Shown piece by piece: positions 1 through 6,947 of a stretch of DNA of 14,909 nt. The DNA lies in contig CAIMFE010000174.1 in assembly GCA_903840235.1 (NCBI GenBank), positions 1-14,909 of the forward strand, read 5' to 3'. The notes under the pieces were generated by a model that saw only the letters and a program-made list of their open reading frames with translations, was not told where the DNA came from and ran no database searches. How positions within the stretch are numbered: position 1 is the stretch's first letter; every line of letters starts with the position of its first letter. Source of the DNA: an uncultured Opitutia bacterium. GTDB lineage: Bacteria > Verrucomicrobiota > Verrucomicrobiia > Opitutales > UBA953. The translations under genes were made by a program, and so were the position numbers.

Positions 1-1
1 A

Positions 2-886
2 CGTAAGACCGAAGGGGAGCGTTTCCCTGGCGCGGTAGATACGCTTTGTATCGAAGCCATGATGCAGGATCGCAAAGCTTTGCAGGCCGGAACCTCTCAT
101 TACCTCGGACAGAACTTCGCGAAGTCCTGTAATATTCGCTTCCAAGATGAAGCTTCGAATATGCAGTACGCCCACACGACTTCATGGGGCGTCTCTACGC
201 GTTTAATCGGTGGAATGATAATGACTCACTCGGACGATGATGGTTTTGTGGCACCGCCTCGTTTAGCTCCTCAGCACGTTGTTATTTTACCTATTTATAA
301 AGACGACGCTTCTAAGGCACAGGTCTTAGAATACTGCGAATCCTTGAAAAAAGAATTAACTGCTCAACGCTTCCATGAACGTAAATTAGTAGTGACGATT
401 GATAACCGTGATTTACGTGGCGGGGAAAAAGCCTGGGGTTGGATTAAAAAAGGTGTGCCTTTAAGAGTTGAAGTCGGTCCTCGCGATATCGCTTCGGGCT
501 CAGTCTTTGTGGCGCGTCGCGACACCGGAGAGAAGTCCGGCATTCCCCGCACTGAGTTTGTCAGCAGCGTGATTGCTCGCCTCCAATCCATCCAAGATAA
601 TTTACTCGCGAAAGCGAAAGCGCATCGCGCGGAAAACACTCGCGAAATTAATTCATGGGAAGAACTGAAAGCTTTCTTCACGCCCAAGAATGCGAATGAT
701 CCTGAAATGCACGGCGGCTTTGCGCTCTGTCACTGGAACGGCAGCAAAGAAGTCGAACGACGCTTAAAAGATGAACTCAAGGTGACTATCCGTTGTATCG
801 CTTTAGACGCCAAAGAAGAAGCAGGGAAGTGTGTCGTGACCGGCGAGCCCAGTAAGCGTCGTGTAGTCATGGCGAAGGCTTACTAA
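2..886 (+). CDS. proS: Proline--tRNA ligase, archaeal/eukaryotic-type (5' truncated)
   Basis: This is the C-terminal 294 residues of a class II prolyl-tRNA synthetase, which charges tRNA-Pro in the cytoplasm; the start lies before the window. The frame is open from base 2, so an ATG at 59 is internal, not the start. Visible family marks are ERFPGAVDT, then MMQDRKALQAGTSH and LGQNFAKS near the catalytic core, RLIGGMIMTHSDDDG (class II motif 3 region) and an anticodon-binding domain around LAPQHVVILPIYK. The tail has spaced cysteines (LCHW, IRC, KCVVTGE) and ends in AKAY with a terminal tyrosine, as in the short archaeal/Thermus-type ProRS rather than the long E. coli form with an editing insertion. 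An octamer-hairpin element starts 7 nt after the TAA stop. Identity is near certain; the type assignment rests on these motifs. Confidence 0.96.
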   Translation, partial: RKTEGERFPGAVDTLCIEAMMQDRKALQAGTSHYLGQNFAKSCNIRFQDEASNMQYAHTTSWGVSTRLIGGMIMTHSDDDGFVAPPRLAPQHVVILPIYKDDASKAQVLEYCESLKKELTAQRFHERKLVVTIDNRDLRGGEKAWGWIKKGVPLRVEVGPRDIASGSVFVARRDTGEKSGIPRTEFVSSVIARLQSIQDNLLAKAKAHRAENTREINSWEELKAFFTPKNANDPEMHGGFALCHWNGSKEVERRLKDELKVTIRCIALDAKEEAGKCVVTGEPSKRRVVMAKAY

Positions 887-893
887 GAATTGA

Positions 894-962
894 GGGGACA
901 CGTGGGCAAGTGGGCATGTTGGCAAGGGGTAGTGTAAGACGCGACGTAGTCGCGTCACTACC
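894..962 (+). repeat. Octamer-hairpin intergenic element, copy A
   Basis: After GGGGA at 894-898 come four tandem 8-bp units: CACGTGGG (899-906), CAAGTGGG (907-914), CATGTTGG (915-922) and CAAGGGGT (923-930). They run into a hairpin with inner arms GACGCGAC (938-945) and GTCGCGTC (949-956) around a GTA loop. The outer arms are GGTAGT (928-933) and ACTACC (957-962), with a 4-nt bulge on the left side. There is no T-tract, so it does not look like a standard rho-independent terminator. It begins 7 nt after the proS stop and would be in the proS 3' untranslated region. Confidence 0.8.
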
Positions 963-1048
963 TAGTCGAATCTAGGTTTCGATTGGTCGATTGACCCAGC
1001 GACCGAGACTCTCTTAATGTGTTTCAGTATTCCTACGCTTCTAATCTT

Positions 1049-1603
1049 ATGACTCTCCCCAAACCTAAATTCGTGGCTAAAATTGAAAATATTTTTGAAG
1101 GTATTATTTTCTCTAGCCGCTGGATTCAGGCGCCGATCTATGGCGCGCTGATGATTGCAGCAGGTGCCTACGCTTGGAAGAGCATCGAAGAGCTCATTCA
1201 TATTCTTTCAGATTTCAGTAAACTCTCTGAAGCACAAATCATGGTCGGCCTCTTATCTTTAGTAGATATTTCCATGGTGGCTAACCTCGTGAACATGGTG
1301 GTCGTTGGCGGTTACGTTACCTTCGTTAGTAATATTGATTTTAATGATAACAAAGATCGCCCCGATTGGCTCGATCACATCAACGGCAATAGCCTAAAGA
1401 CTAAGCTGGCTGGATCACTGGCCTCTATCTCGGCTATTCACCTGCTCAAAAGTTTTATCAATATCACTGGCGCAGCAAATATAACCATGACTGACAACCA
1501 AGCCCGCGTGATTCTCTGGCAGTCCGTTATTCATGGCGTATTTCTTATCTCGATGATCCTTTTTGCCTGGAGTGAACGCATCCAACGTCACGAGAAGCAT
1601 TAA
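1049..1603 (+). CDS. UPF0114 family membrane protein (YqhA-like)
   Basis: A 184-residue inner-membrane protein resembling E. coli YqhA of the UPF0114 family, whose function is not established. Matching marks are SSRWIQAPIYG at the first membrane helix, LLSLVDISMVANLVNMVVVGGY in the second, the FVSNIDFNDNKDRPDWL segment, LKTKLAGSLASISAIHLLKSF, and a last helix before WSERIQRHEKH. The layout suggests three to four membrane spans. The frame can be opened earlier at a GTG at 1019, but ATG 1049 (MTLPKPKF) puts the conserved SSRW segment at about the family's usual distance from the N-terminus. No clear ribosome binding site precedes either start. It is separated from proS by a repeat element and is followed 5 nt after its stop by another copy. 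Confidence 0.85.
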   Translation: MTLPKPKFVAKIENIFEGIIFSSRWIQAPIYGALMIAAGAYAWKSIEELIHILSDFSKLSEAQIMVGLLSLVDISMVANLVNMVVVGGYVTFVSNIDFNDNKDRPDWLDHINGNSLKTKLAGSLASISAIHLLKSFINITGAANITMTDNQARVILWQSVIHGVFLISMILFAWSERIQRHEKH

Positions 1604-1608
1604 GATTA

Positions 1609-1679
1609 GGGGACAAGTGGGCAAGGTGACACGGTGACAAGGGGAGATGCGTGGACGCGACTGCGTCGCGTCACTCTCC
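1609..1679 (+). repeat. Octamer-hairpin intergenic element, copy B
   Basis: After GGGGA (1609-1613) come tandem units CAAGTGGG (1614-1621), CAAGGTGA (1622-1629), CACGGTGA (1630-1637) and CAAGGGGA (1638-1645). A hairpin follows with arms GACGCGAC (1654-1661) and GTCGCGTC (1665-1672) around a TGC loop. The outer GGAGA (1643-1647) can pair with TCTCC (1675-1679) across a bulge. It starts 5 nt after the UPF0114 gene stop. Its right end overlaps the convergent xseA gene, whose TGA stop (1671-1673) lies inside the hairpin arm. Confidence 0.82.
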
Positions 1680-2858
1680 GACCGCACCTGCTTCGCCGTC
1701 GCTAAATTTGAGGCGGATTTTTTTGCCTGTCTTGATCGATTTACTGGAGCTGATGACTTTGCCTTCGGCGTCGCGGACAATCGAATATCCCCGAGCTAAA
1801 ACGGATTCAAAGCCTGCCGACTGTAATCTTTTATTGAGCTGATTAACTTTTTCGCGGGTAACTCCGAGTCGAGCTTTGGGTGATAAGCGATGGAGTTCAC
1901 TGCCGAGCTCAGAAAGTTTGTGTCGTTGATCTGCTAAAAACTCTTCGGCAACACTGGTCAACTGGGCATACAATAAATCTAAATCCTGATGCAGGGATTG
2001 AATTTTATTTTTGGGAGAGTGTTGCGCGAGTTGCCCACTTAAGAATTTAAGTTGGGTGAGGAGTTTAGTTTGTCCCGAGGCAATCAGTTCGGCTGCTGCC
2101 GTGGGAGTTTCCGCGCGTTTGTCCGCAGCGTAGTCGCACAGCGTAAAATCGGTTTGGTGTCCGACGGCCGAAATCACGGGCGTCTTACTGGCCCGCACTG
2201 CGCGAACTAATTTTTCATCGTTAAATCCCCAGAGATCTTCCGCTGAACCTCCTCCACGCCCTACGACAATTAAATCGATTCCTGGAATTTCATTAGCCAG
2301 TTTGAGACCTTGTAATACTGAGCCTGCACAGCTTTCACCCTGAACTCGGGCTGGGACGAGCCACACCGTTCCACGCCAGCCACGTGTTTTAAGTACTTCA
2401 GTAAAATCATGCCACACCGCGCCGATTTCTGATGTGACGAAGGCTACCACTTTAGGGAAGGTAGGAATGGGTCGCTTAATTTCTTCTTCAAATAGACCTT
2501 CAGCTTTTAATTTCGCGAGTAACTCTAAATACTTTTTCTGTAATTCGCCTTCGCCCTCAGGCTTCATGGAGTCGATGACCAGCGAAAGCTTTCCCGACTT
2601 TCCGTAGAAATCTACTTTCGCTTTTACGACGACGCGGAGTCCGTCTTTGATTTGAAATTTAATCCAGCGCGCCTGGAATCCGTAGAGGATGCAATCTACT
2701 TTCGCTTCAGCATCCTTAAGGGAAAAATAGTGATGTCCGGACGGGTAGGTTTTGTAGCCCGAAATTTCTCCGACCACTTCAACGGTACCAAGCCCGTTGA
2801 CGTGACCTTTGATGACGTCAGTTAAATCGGAAACCGTTAGCGGTAACGAGTCAGGCAT
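1671..2858 (-). CDS. xseA: Exodeoxyribonuclease VII large subunit
   Basis: The large, catalytic subunit of exonuclease VII, which degrades single-stranded DNA to oligonucleotides in the cytoplasm together with the small subunit XseB (not in this window). At 395 residues it is slightly shorter than many homologues. The N-terminal OB-fold segment (about residues 1-105) contains VEVVGEISGYK and GHHYFSLKD. The catalytic domain shows VAFVTSEIGAVWHDF, DLIVVGRGGGSAEDLWGFND, VISAVGHQTDFTLCDYAADKRAETPTAAAE, with the conserved His and Asp of the GHxTD motif; Q stands where E is usual. A helical region follows, then the typical RGYSIVRD and GKKIRLKFSDGEA at the C-terminus. The ATG lies 12 bp after the pyk stop, so it is probably co-transcribed with pyk and trmB. 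Its last codons and stop overlap an intergenic repeat hairpin. Confidence 0.95.
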   Translation of the reverse strand: MPDSLPLTVSDLTDVIKGHVNGLGTVEVVGEISGYKTYPSGHHYFSLKDAEAKVDCILYGFQARWIKFQIKDGLRVVVKAKVDFYGKSGKLSLVIDSMKPEGEGELQKKYLELLAKLKAEGLFEEEIKRPIPTFPKVVAFVTSEIGAVWHDFTEVLKTRGWRGTVWLVPARVQGESCAGSVLQGLKLANEIPGIDLIVVGRGGGSAEDLWGFNDEKLVRAVRASKTPVISAVGHQTDFTLCDYAADKRAETPTAAAELIASGQTKLLTQLKFLSGQLAQHSPKNKIQSLHQDLDLLYAQLTSVAEEFLADQRHKLSELGSELHRLSPKARLGVTREKVNQLNKRLQSAGFESVLARGYSIVRDAEGKVISSSKSIKTGKKIRLKFSDGEAGAVGE

Positions 2859-2870
2859 TAAGCCATAGAA

Positions 2871-4313
2871 CTACTTTGCCTTAGAGTCGTCAAGCGATGG
2901 CACGGCACGCAGCTGAATACTGTCGATGACTTGAGGTCCAAGAATCACGTTGGTCACGATCACCAGAACTTGGCCAGGCTTACAATGTCCGCCGTCACGT
3001 AAGTGCTTTAAGGCAGTAGTGATATTTTCATCTGCTTGGGGACTGAATTTAATAAAGAAAGGAGTAACGCCCCAAAGTAGACCCATGCGACGATGGACGT
3101 TGATGTCCTCGGAGAAGGCGAAAATAGGGCAACCGACCGCACGTAAGGCTGAAAGGGCGCGAGGAACGTCGCCATTGCGCGTGAAGGCGATGATACCAGT
3201 GTTTTCTAAATCTTGGGCGAGGCTCGCAGCGGAGCGAAGTAACTTAACTTTCGGAGTATCGTTCGGCTGTTCGGCACTCAGTTTTTTTGGCAAGTCTTGC
3301 TCCGTCGCCATGGCGATTTTTGACATGACTTCGACACAACGAATTGGGTGTTTGCCGGTGGTGGTTTCGCCTGAAAGCATGACGGAGTCAGCTAATTCTA
3401 AAACGGCGTTGGAGACGTCGGTTACTTCAGCACGTGTCGGCACAGGGTTTGTGATCATCGACTCCAACATGTGGGTTGCGACAATGACTGGTTTGCGTGC
3501 GGCGATGGACATCGCGACGGCGCGACGTTGAACCGATGGAAGTGTTTCGTAAGGAATCTCGATACCTAAATCTCCACGAGCAACCATGAGTGCGTCGGAG
3601 GCTTCAATAATCGAAGCTAAATGTTCAATTGCTGATTGATCTTCAATCTTCGCAATAATTTGTGCCTTGGAATGTTTTTCTAAAAGTAATCGACGGAGAC
3701 TATGAACATCACTCGCTTCACGTACAAATGAAAGCGCGTAGTAATCGATACCTACTTCGCATCCAACTGCGATATCCTCGCGATCTTTATCGGTGAGTGC
3801 AGGGAGTTCGATTTTTACACCCGGTAAATTAATGTGGCGGCGGCTACCCATCGAGCCGGGTTGTTCGACCTTACAGCACAAGCGATCGGACTTTTGTTCA
3901 AGGACGCGTAATTGAATGAGACCATTATCAATGAGAACTACGCCGCCGACAGGGACGGAACGAATGATAGGAGGGTAGTTGGAGGTGATAAGAACTTTAT
4001 CGCCATCAGCTTTGGCGTCAGTTGTACCCGTGACATCCACCAATTGTCCGACCGTCAGGTTAATTGATTGTTTAAGAGCCCCCGTACGAATTTCGGGCCC
4101 TTTGACGTCCATCATAGTGGCTAGGTCCACGCCCATTCTTTTACTTACCAAGCGCACTCTTTCGACAATCTGACGAACCCAAGCGTGATCCGCATGGGCC
4201 ATGTTCAGGCGCACTACATTCGCGCCTGCCTTGATTATTGCCTCTAAATTGGCCTCGGACTCAGTCGCGGGTCCAATTGTAAAAGTGATACGTGTATGTC
4301 TGTATGGCTTCAC
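2871..4313 (-). CDS. pyk: Pyruvate kinase
   Basis: Catalyses the last step of glycolysis, phosphoenolpyruvate plus ADP to pyruvate plus ATP. The 480-residue length is normal. Conserved marks run in order: TIGPATES near the N-terminus, VVRLNMAHAD (A replaces the usual S of RLNFSHG), MMDVKGPEIRTG, the B-domain around residues 70-170, ALSFVRE, IIAKIEDQ with the catalytic-site lysine, VARGDLGIEIPYE (metal ligand region), PVIVATHMLESM (H where Q is common, a variant known in several lineages), PTRAEVTDVSNAV and VMLSGETTTGKHP. The C-terminal domain (about 350-480) is present. The start is a GTG at 4311-4313: an in-frame TGA occurs nine codons upstream and no ATG lies between. It sits 61 bp after trmB and 12 bp before xseA, suggesting one leftward transcript. 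Confidence 0.96.
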   Translation of the reverse strand: MKPYRHTRITFTIGPATESEANLEAIIKAGANVVRLNMAHADHAWVRQIVERVRLVSKRMGVDLATMMDVKGPEIRTGALKQSINLTVGQLVDVTGTTDAKADGDKVLITSNYPPIIRSVPVGGVVLIDNGLIQLRVLEQKSDRLCCKVEQPGSMGSRRHINLPGVKIELPALTDKDREDIAVGCEVGIDYYALSFVREASDVHSLRRLLLEKHSKAQIIAKIEDQSAIEHLASIIEASDALMVARGDLGIEIPYETLPSVQRRAVAMSIAARKPVIVATHMLESMITNPVPTRAEVTDVSNAVLELADSVMLSGETTTGKHPIRCVEVMSKIAMATEQDLPKKLSAEQPNDTPKVKLLRSAASLAQDLENTGIIAFTRNGDVPRALSALRAVGCPIFAFSEDINVHRRMGLLWGVTPFFIKFSPQADENITTALKHLRDGGHCKPGQVLVIVTNVILGPQVIDSIQLRAVPSLDDSKAK

Positions 4314-4374
4314 GAGTTTATGAGTAGTTGTGAAGACTCACTAATGGCAAGTGAAACATTTCCTACTGCGAGAT

Positions 4375-5067
4375 TTATGAAACTTTTTGAGCAATCACAT
4401 CCCTTTTTACCTTCGTTAACTCCTCGAAAAAAGTGGGTGTTTCAAAAGGCCAAGGGTTTTCTTCGCAAATCCGCCAATTTTGATGGTTTTTTAACTCACG
4501 TATGGTCCAGTCATAATAGTCAGCATCGTCGGTTCTAAAATAGAGCTTCGCCTGGTCGGTTGAGGCCTTGGCGAGGCGGTTAAGATTTTCTGCACAGATA
4601 AAACGGTTTTTGTGATGCCTTCTTTTGGGCCACGGATCCGGATAAAGAATAAATATTTTTTCAATCTGATGTTTAGGAGTTAATGCGTCTAAAACCTCCG
4701 TAGCTTCTGCTTTTAAAAATGACACATTCTTAATACTTTGAAGTTCTTGTTTGCGCAGCGATTTTGCAATCCGGCCGGTGATTAAATCAATCCCCACACA
4801 AAATTCATCAGGATTGGCTTTTGCATAAGCGGCTAACCAGTGTCCGTGGCCGCAGCCGATTTCCAGAGTGAATGATGTCCGCTCGCCGAGAACTTCGGAA
4901 AGTTTGGATTGGAGCCTTTCAACATTCGTCGCGCGAAGGTTATCGGCCCATTCTTTACCGAAGACTTTGTTGTCAGGTGACACGGGGGCACGTTGGCACG
5001 GTGACAAGGGGAAGGCGAGAGAAAGGGGAAATTCAGGGGTTAAGTGGGCAAGTTGGTACGGTGACAT
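4375..5067 (-). CDS. trmB: tRNA (guanine-N7)-methyltransferase, N-terminus uncertain
   Basis: S-adenosylmethionine-dependent enzyme that makes 7-methylguanosine at position 46 of tRNA. Family marks: LEIGCGHGHWLAAYAKANP (SAM-binding motif I), VGIDLITGRI, IFILYPDPWPKRRHHKNRF (the TrmB signature PDPWPK), LYFRTDDADYYDW and the C-terminal TPTFFEEL. The open frame begins at ATG 5067, but its first 30 or so residues are translated from an octamer repeat array, giving the near-duplicate segments SPYQLAH and SPCQRAP. A GTG at 4983 would give a 202-residue protein starting VSPDNKVFGKEW, closer to a minimal TrmB but also inside the array. No ribosome binding site decides between them. The methyltransferase identity is secure; the start is not. 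First gene of a likely trmB-pyk-xseA unit. Confidence 0.9.
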   Translation of the reverse strand: MSPYQLAHLTPEFPLSLAFPLSPCQRAPVSPDNKVFGKEWADNLRATNVERLQSKLSEVLGERTSFTLEIGCGHGHWLAAYAKANPDEFCVGIDLITGRIAKSLRKQELQSIKNVSFLKAEATEVLDALTPKHQIEKIFILYPDPWPKRRHHKNRFICAENLNRLAKASTDQAKLYFRTDDADYYDWTIRELKNHQNWRICEENPWPFETPTFFEELTKVKRDVIAQKVS

Positions 5068-5072
5068 AGAGT
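4974..5072 (+). repeat. Octamer arrays at the trmB 5' end, copy C (two blocks)
   Basis: The first block has units CAGGTGA (4974-4980), CACGGGGG (4981-4988), CACGTTGG (4989-4996), CACGGTGA (4997-5004) and CAAGGGGA (5005-5012). After 28 nt of diverged, G-rich sequence comes a second block: TAAGTGGG (5041-5048), CAAGTTGG (5049-5056), TACGGTGA (5057-5064) and CATAGAGT (5065-5072). No GACGCGAC-type hairpin follows. CAAGGGG at 5005-5011 can pair with CCCCTTG at 5084-5090. Unlike the other copies, it is not behind a gene of the same orientation but sits at the 5' end of leftward trmB. Confidence 0.75.
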
Positions 5073-5097
5073 ATTTTGTATCGCCCCTTGTACCCTC

Positions 5098-5118
5098 AAA
5101 TTACCACTAAGGTAATTT
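5098..5118. promoter_or_regulatory. 8-bp perfect inverted repeat upstream of the unknown gene
   Basis: AAATTACC (5098-5105), spacer ACTAA, GGTAATTT (5111-5118). It lies between the divergent trmB and the gene at 5168, so it could be a protein-binding operator for one or both. It could also be the hairpin end of repeat copy C, which lacks the usual GC-rich hairpin. There is no T-tract beyond the few bases of the arm. The symmetry is seen; the role is a guess. Confidence 0.4.
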
Positions 5119-5167
5119 GCGAATAACTCCGGCTTTCCAAATGTCTAGCGATGGACTTTCTCATCGT

Positions 5168-5602
5168 ATGGCCAAAGTAGATATAGAAATCGTCCAAAAG
5201 GTGCTCAAGGAAAACGGCATCGATGTCCGCTTGGCGGCGGAAATTTTAAATCAAATTCGCGAGGTCGTCGCCGAAGAAGCGGTCGAGCGTGAAAAGCCTG
5301 CGAAGAAACAACACCTGGTTTTAATCAGCGAACCCGAAGGTGGTTTACCTAAAGACCTAGTGGGCTGGGTTGTGCAAATTTTAGAAGACGATGATCCGCG
5401 CGAAGCTGCACAAAAAATTTCTGAAGTATCAAAAGTATTTAATGATACGCCCAAAGGGCAGCGCTTACCCGTCGCAAGTTTCGGTGACGCTTGCCAAAGT
5501 TTGCCCACTAAGCTCCTAAAAGAAAATAATGTCTGGATTAAAACACGTGAACCCGTTCGCGTGATTGCTGTGAAAAATTCTCTCGGTCGTCGCCGCACAT
5601 AA
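5168..5602 (+). CDS. Protein of unknown function
   Basis: I do not recognise a family for this 144-residue protein. From ATG 5168 it begins MAKVDIEIVQKVLKENGIDV, a likely helical segment, followed by a charged helix (NQIREVVAEEAVEREKPAKK), then a mixed alpha/beta-looking part with QHLVLISEPEGGLP, GWVVQILEDDDP, KGQRLPVASFGDAC, NNVWIKTREPVRVIAVKN and a basic tail RRRT. No signal peptide or membrane segment is visible, so it is probably cytoplasmic. The frame is open upstream with a possible ATG at 5141 and a TTG at 5117; 5168 was chosen because the sequence becomes protein-like from there, and no ribosome binding site is decisive. It is followed by two hairpins, suggesting its own transcription unit. 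The alternating LVLISEPEGG / WVVQI strands could be a small folded domain of about 90 residues, but this is inference. Confidence 0.7.
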   Translation: MAKVDIEIVQKVLKENGIDVRLAAEILNQIREVVAEEAVEREKPAKKQHLVLISEPEGGLPKDLVGWVVQILEDDDPREAAQKISEVSKVFNDTPKGQRLPVASFGDACQSLPTKLLKENNVWIKTREPVRVIAVKNSLGRRRT

Positions 5603-5609
5603 TTTTGCT

Positions 5610-5645
5610 TTAGATAAAAACCGCACTTTTTATCATCTAATTTTC
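5610..5645 (+). terminator. AT-rich hairpin with T-tract after the unknown gene
   Basis: Left arm TTAGATAAAAA (5610-5620), loop CCGCAC, right arm TTTTTATCATCTAA (5627-5640) that pairs fully except for a 3-nt bulge, then TTTTC. It is placed 8 nt after the stop at 5602 and reads as a rho-independent terminator, though its stem is AT-rich. Confidence 0.6.
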
Positions 5646-5652
5646 TAATTTT

Positions 5653-5672
5653 AGCCCATTTGGGCTTTAATT
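5653..5672 (+). terminator. Second small hairpin downstream of the unknown gene
   Basis: AGCCC (5653-5657), loop ATTT, GGGCT (5662-5666), then TTAATT. A short GC stem with a broken T-rich tail, directly behind the first hairpin. It may back up that terminator or lie in the leader of the desaturase gene that starts at 5739. Confidence 0.35.
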
Positions 5673-5738
5673 TAAGACCCTATAAATCAGTCAATTCCTC
5701 TCGCATTTAGCGAAAAACCTCACATAGTCCGAAAATAT

Positions 5739-6926
5739 ATGAAGTTTAAAAACTTTCCAATTTACCGCATCGAATGGGTAACTTCCATCTTCTTAATCAG
5801 CACAGCGCTCCTCTCGCTCACGGTTGTACCTTGGTTCCTATGGACCCAGTACAACCTGCCGGTCGACGCCGCCAATAAGGTTCACGGCTGGGGCTTTATC
5901 TGGGCTTTATTCGTATTTTACTACTACGCGACAGGCTTTGGTATCACCCTCGGTTACCACCGCTTATTCTCACACATCTCCTTCAAGGCTAAGTGGCCAG
6001 TGAAGCTCTTTGTGCTCCTTTTCGGCGCCGCTTCCTTTGAAAATTCCGCCCACGATTGGAGCGCCGATCACCGCGTCCACCATAAGCATGTCGATGAAGA
6101 CGAAGATCCTTATGATATCTCCAAGGGTTTCTTCTACGCCCACATTGGCTGGTTGCTCTTCCGCTTAAAACCAAAGCCACCCGTTACCAATGTTAAGGAC
6201 CTGGAAGCCGATCCTTTAGTTATGTGGCAACACCGCTACGTGCAGTGGATTGCCGTCTTCATCGGGTTCGTTCTACCTTCAATCTTGGGCTACGCCTACG
6301 GTTGGGCGATGGGCTTTTCTAATCCCGCAATGACCGCGCTGGGTTGCTTCTTAATCGCCGGACTTCTCCGCACCGTGATTGTTCAACAAGGCACGTTCTG
6401 CATTAACTCACTCTGTCACATGTTTGGTCGTCAGCCTTATTCTCGCGACCACAGTGCGCGCGATAGTGGTTGGGTGGCATTATTAACCTTCGGTGAAGGC
6501 TACCATAATTATCACCACGAATTCCAACACGACTACCGTAATGGCGTTAAAGATTGGCAGTTCGATCCTACTAAATGGATTATCTGGACCTTATCAAAGG
6601 TAGGTTTAGTTCAAGATTTACGCCGTGTTTCCGACTCTCGAATTCTCGCTGCTGAGTTGAAAGAAAAGAGTCGCACCCTCGGTATGGATGTCGAAAAAAT
6701 CGTGAGTCGCTTCGATGCGCGCACCCGCGAAGTCAAAGCTTCGACCATCGCTGCGGCAGATAACTTGGCCAAAGATTTAGCGGTTCGTGCTGAAGCCTTA
6801 AAAGAACTCGCTATCACGAAGGCCGATGTGGGCGCCGACACTTTAGAAGAATTGCAGGGCTTACTCAACAAAGCTGCGGAAATTCTAGAGTCGTTACGTC
6901 GCTCCGACGCAGCCGCGATCGCTTAA
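5739..6926 (+). CDS. Acyl-CoA/acyl-lipid desaturase (delta-9 type family)
   Basis: Integral-membrane di-iron fatty acid desaturase that inserts a double bond in an acyl chain using O2 and electrons from a carrier. The three histidine boxes are complete: HRLFSH (H74-H79), HRVHH (H111-H115, followed by DEDEDPYD) and HNYHH (H256-H260, preceded by GEGY), the pattern of stearoyl-CoA/DesC-type desaturases. Hydrophobic spans occur near residues 12-36, 52-72, 85-100, 168-190 and 198-215. The desaturase fold ends near residue 295. A further 100 residues are charged and helix-prone (DSRILAAELKEKSR to the C-terminus) and are not part of the standard fold. The ATG at 5739 has no Shine-Dalgarno-like sequence. 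Substrate and regiospecificity cannot be read from sequence. It may supply unsaturated chains to the CFA-family enzymes encoded downstream. Confidence 0.93.
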   Translation: MKFKNFPIYRIEWVTSIFLISTALLSLTVVPWFLWTQYNLPVDAANKVHGWGFIWALFVFYYYATGFGITLGYHRLFSHISFKAKWPVKLFVLLFGAASFENSAHDWSADHRVHHKHVDEDEDPYDISKGFFYAHIGWLLFRLKPKPPVTNVKDLEADPLVMWQHRYVQWIAVFIGFVLPSILGYAYGWAMGFSNPAMTALGCFLIAGLLRTVIVQQGTFCINSLCHMFGRQPYSRDHSARDSGWVALLTFGEGYHNYHHEFQHDYRNGVKDWQFDPTKWIIWTLSKVGLVQDLRRVSDSRILAAELKEKSRTLGMDVEKIVSRFDARTREVKASTIAAADNLAKDLAVRAEALKELAITKADVGADTLEELQGLLNKAAEILESLRRSDAAAIA

Positions 6927-6947
6927 TTAACGCTTCGTTAATTTTTC
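6925..6947 (+). terminator. Hairpin across the abutting stop codons of convergent genes
   Basis: AATTAACG (6925-6932), loop CTT, CGTTAATT (6936-6943), with T continuing to 6946. It overlaps the TAA of the desaturase (6924-6926) and the stop of the opposing phosphatase-like gene (6927-6929). The T-run on the plus strand suits termination of the desaturase transcript. The stem is weak, with two GC pairs. Confidence 0.5.

Noticed and set aside
894..1679. CRISPR array made of the repeated octamer blocks
   Set aside because: Units are 8 bp, directly tandem and without spacers; copies are dispersed and no cas genes are present.
2950..3531. 193-codon plus-strand open frame opposite pyk
   Set aside because: It is a shadow of pyruvate kinase, whose motifs run through the same bases on the minus strand.
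4308..4336. CTTCAC ... GTGAAG inverted repeat around the pyk GTG start
   Set aside because: The arms are only 6 bp with a 17-nt spacer; likely chance.
5681..5686. TATAAA as a -10 box for the desaturase gene
   Set aside because: No -35 match at the right spacing and the region is AT-rich throughout; too weak to list as a feature.
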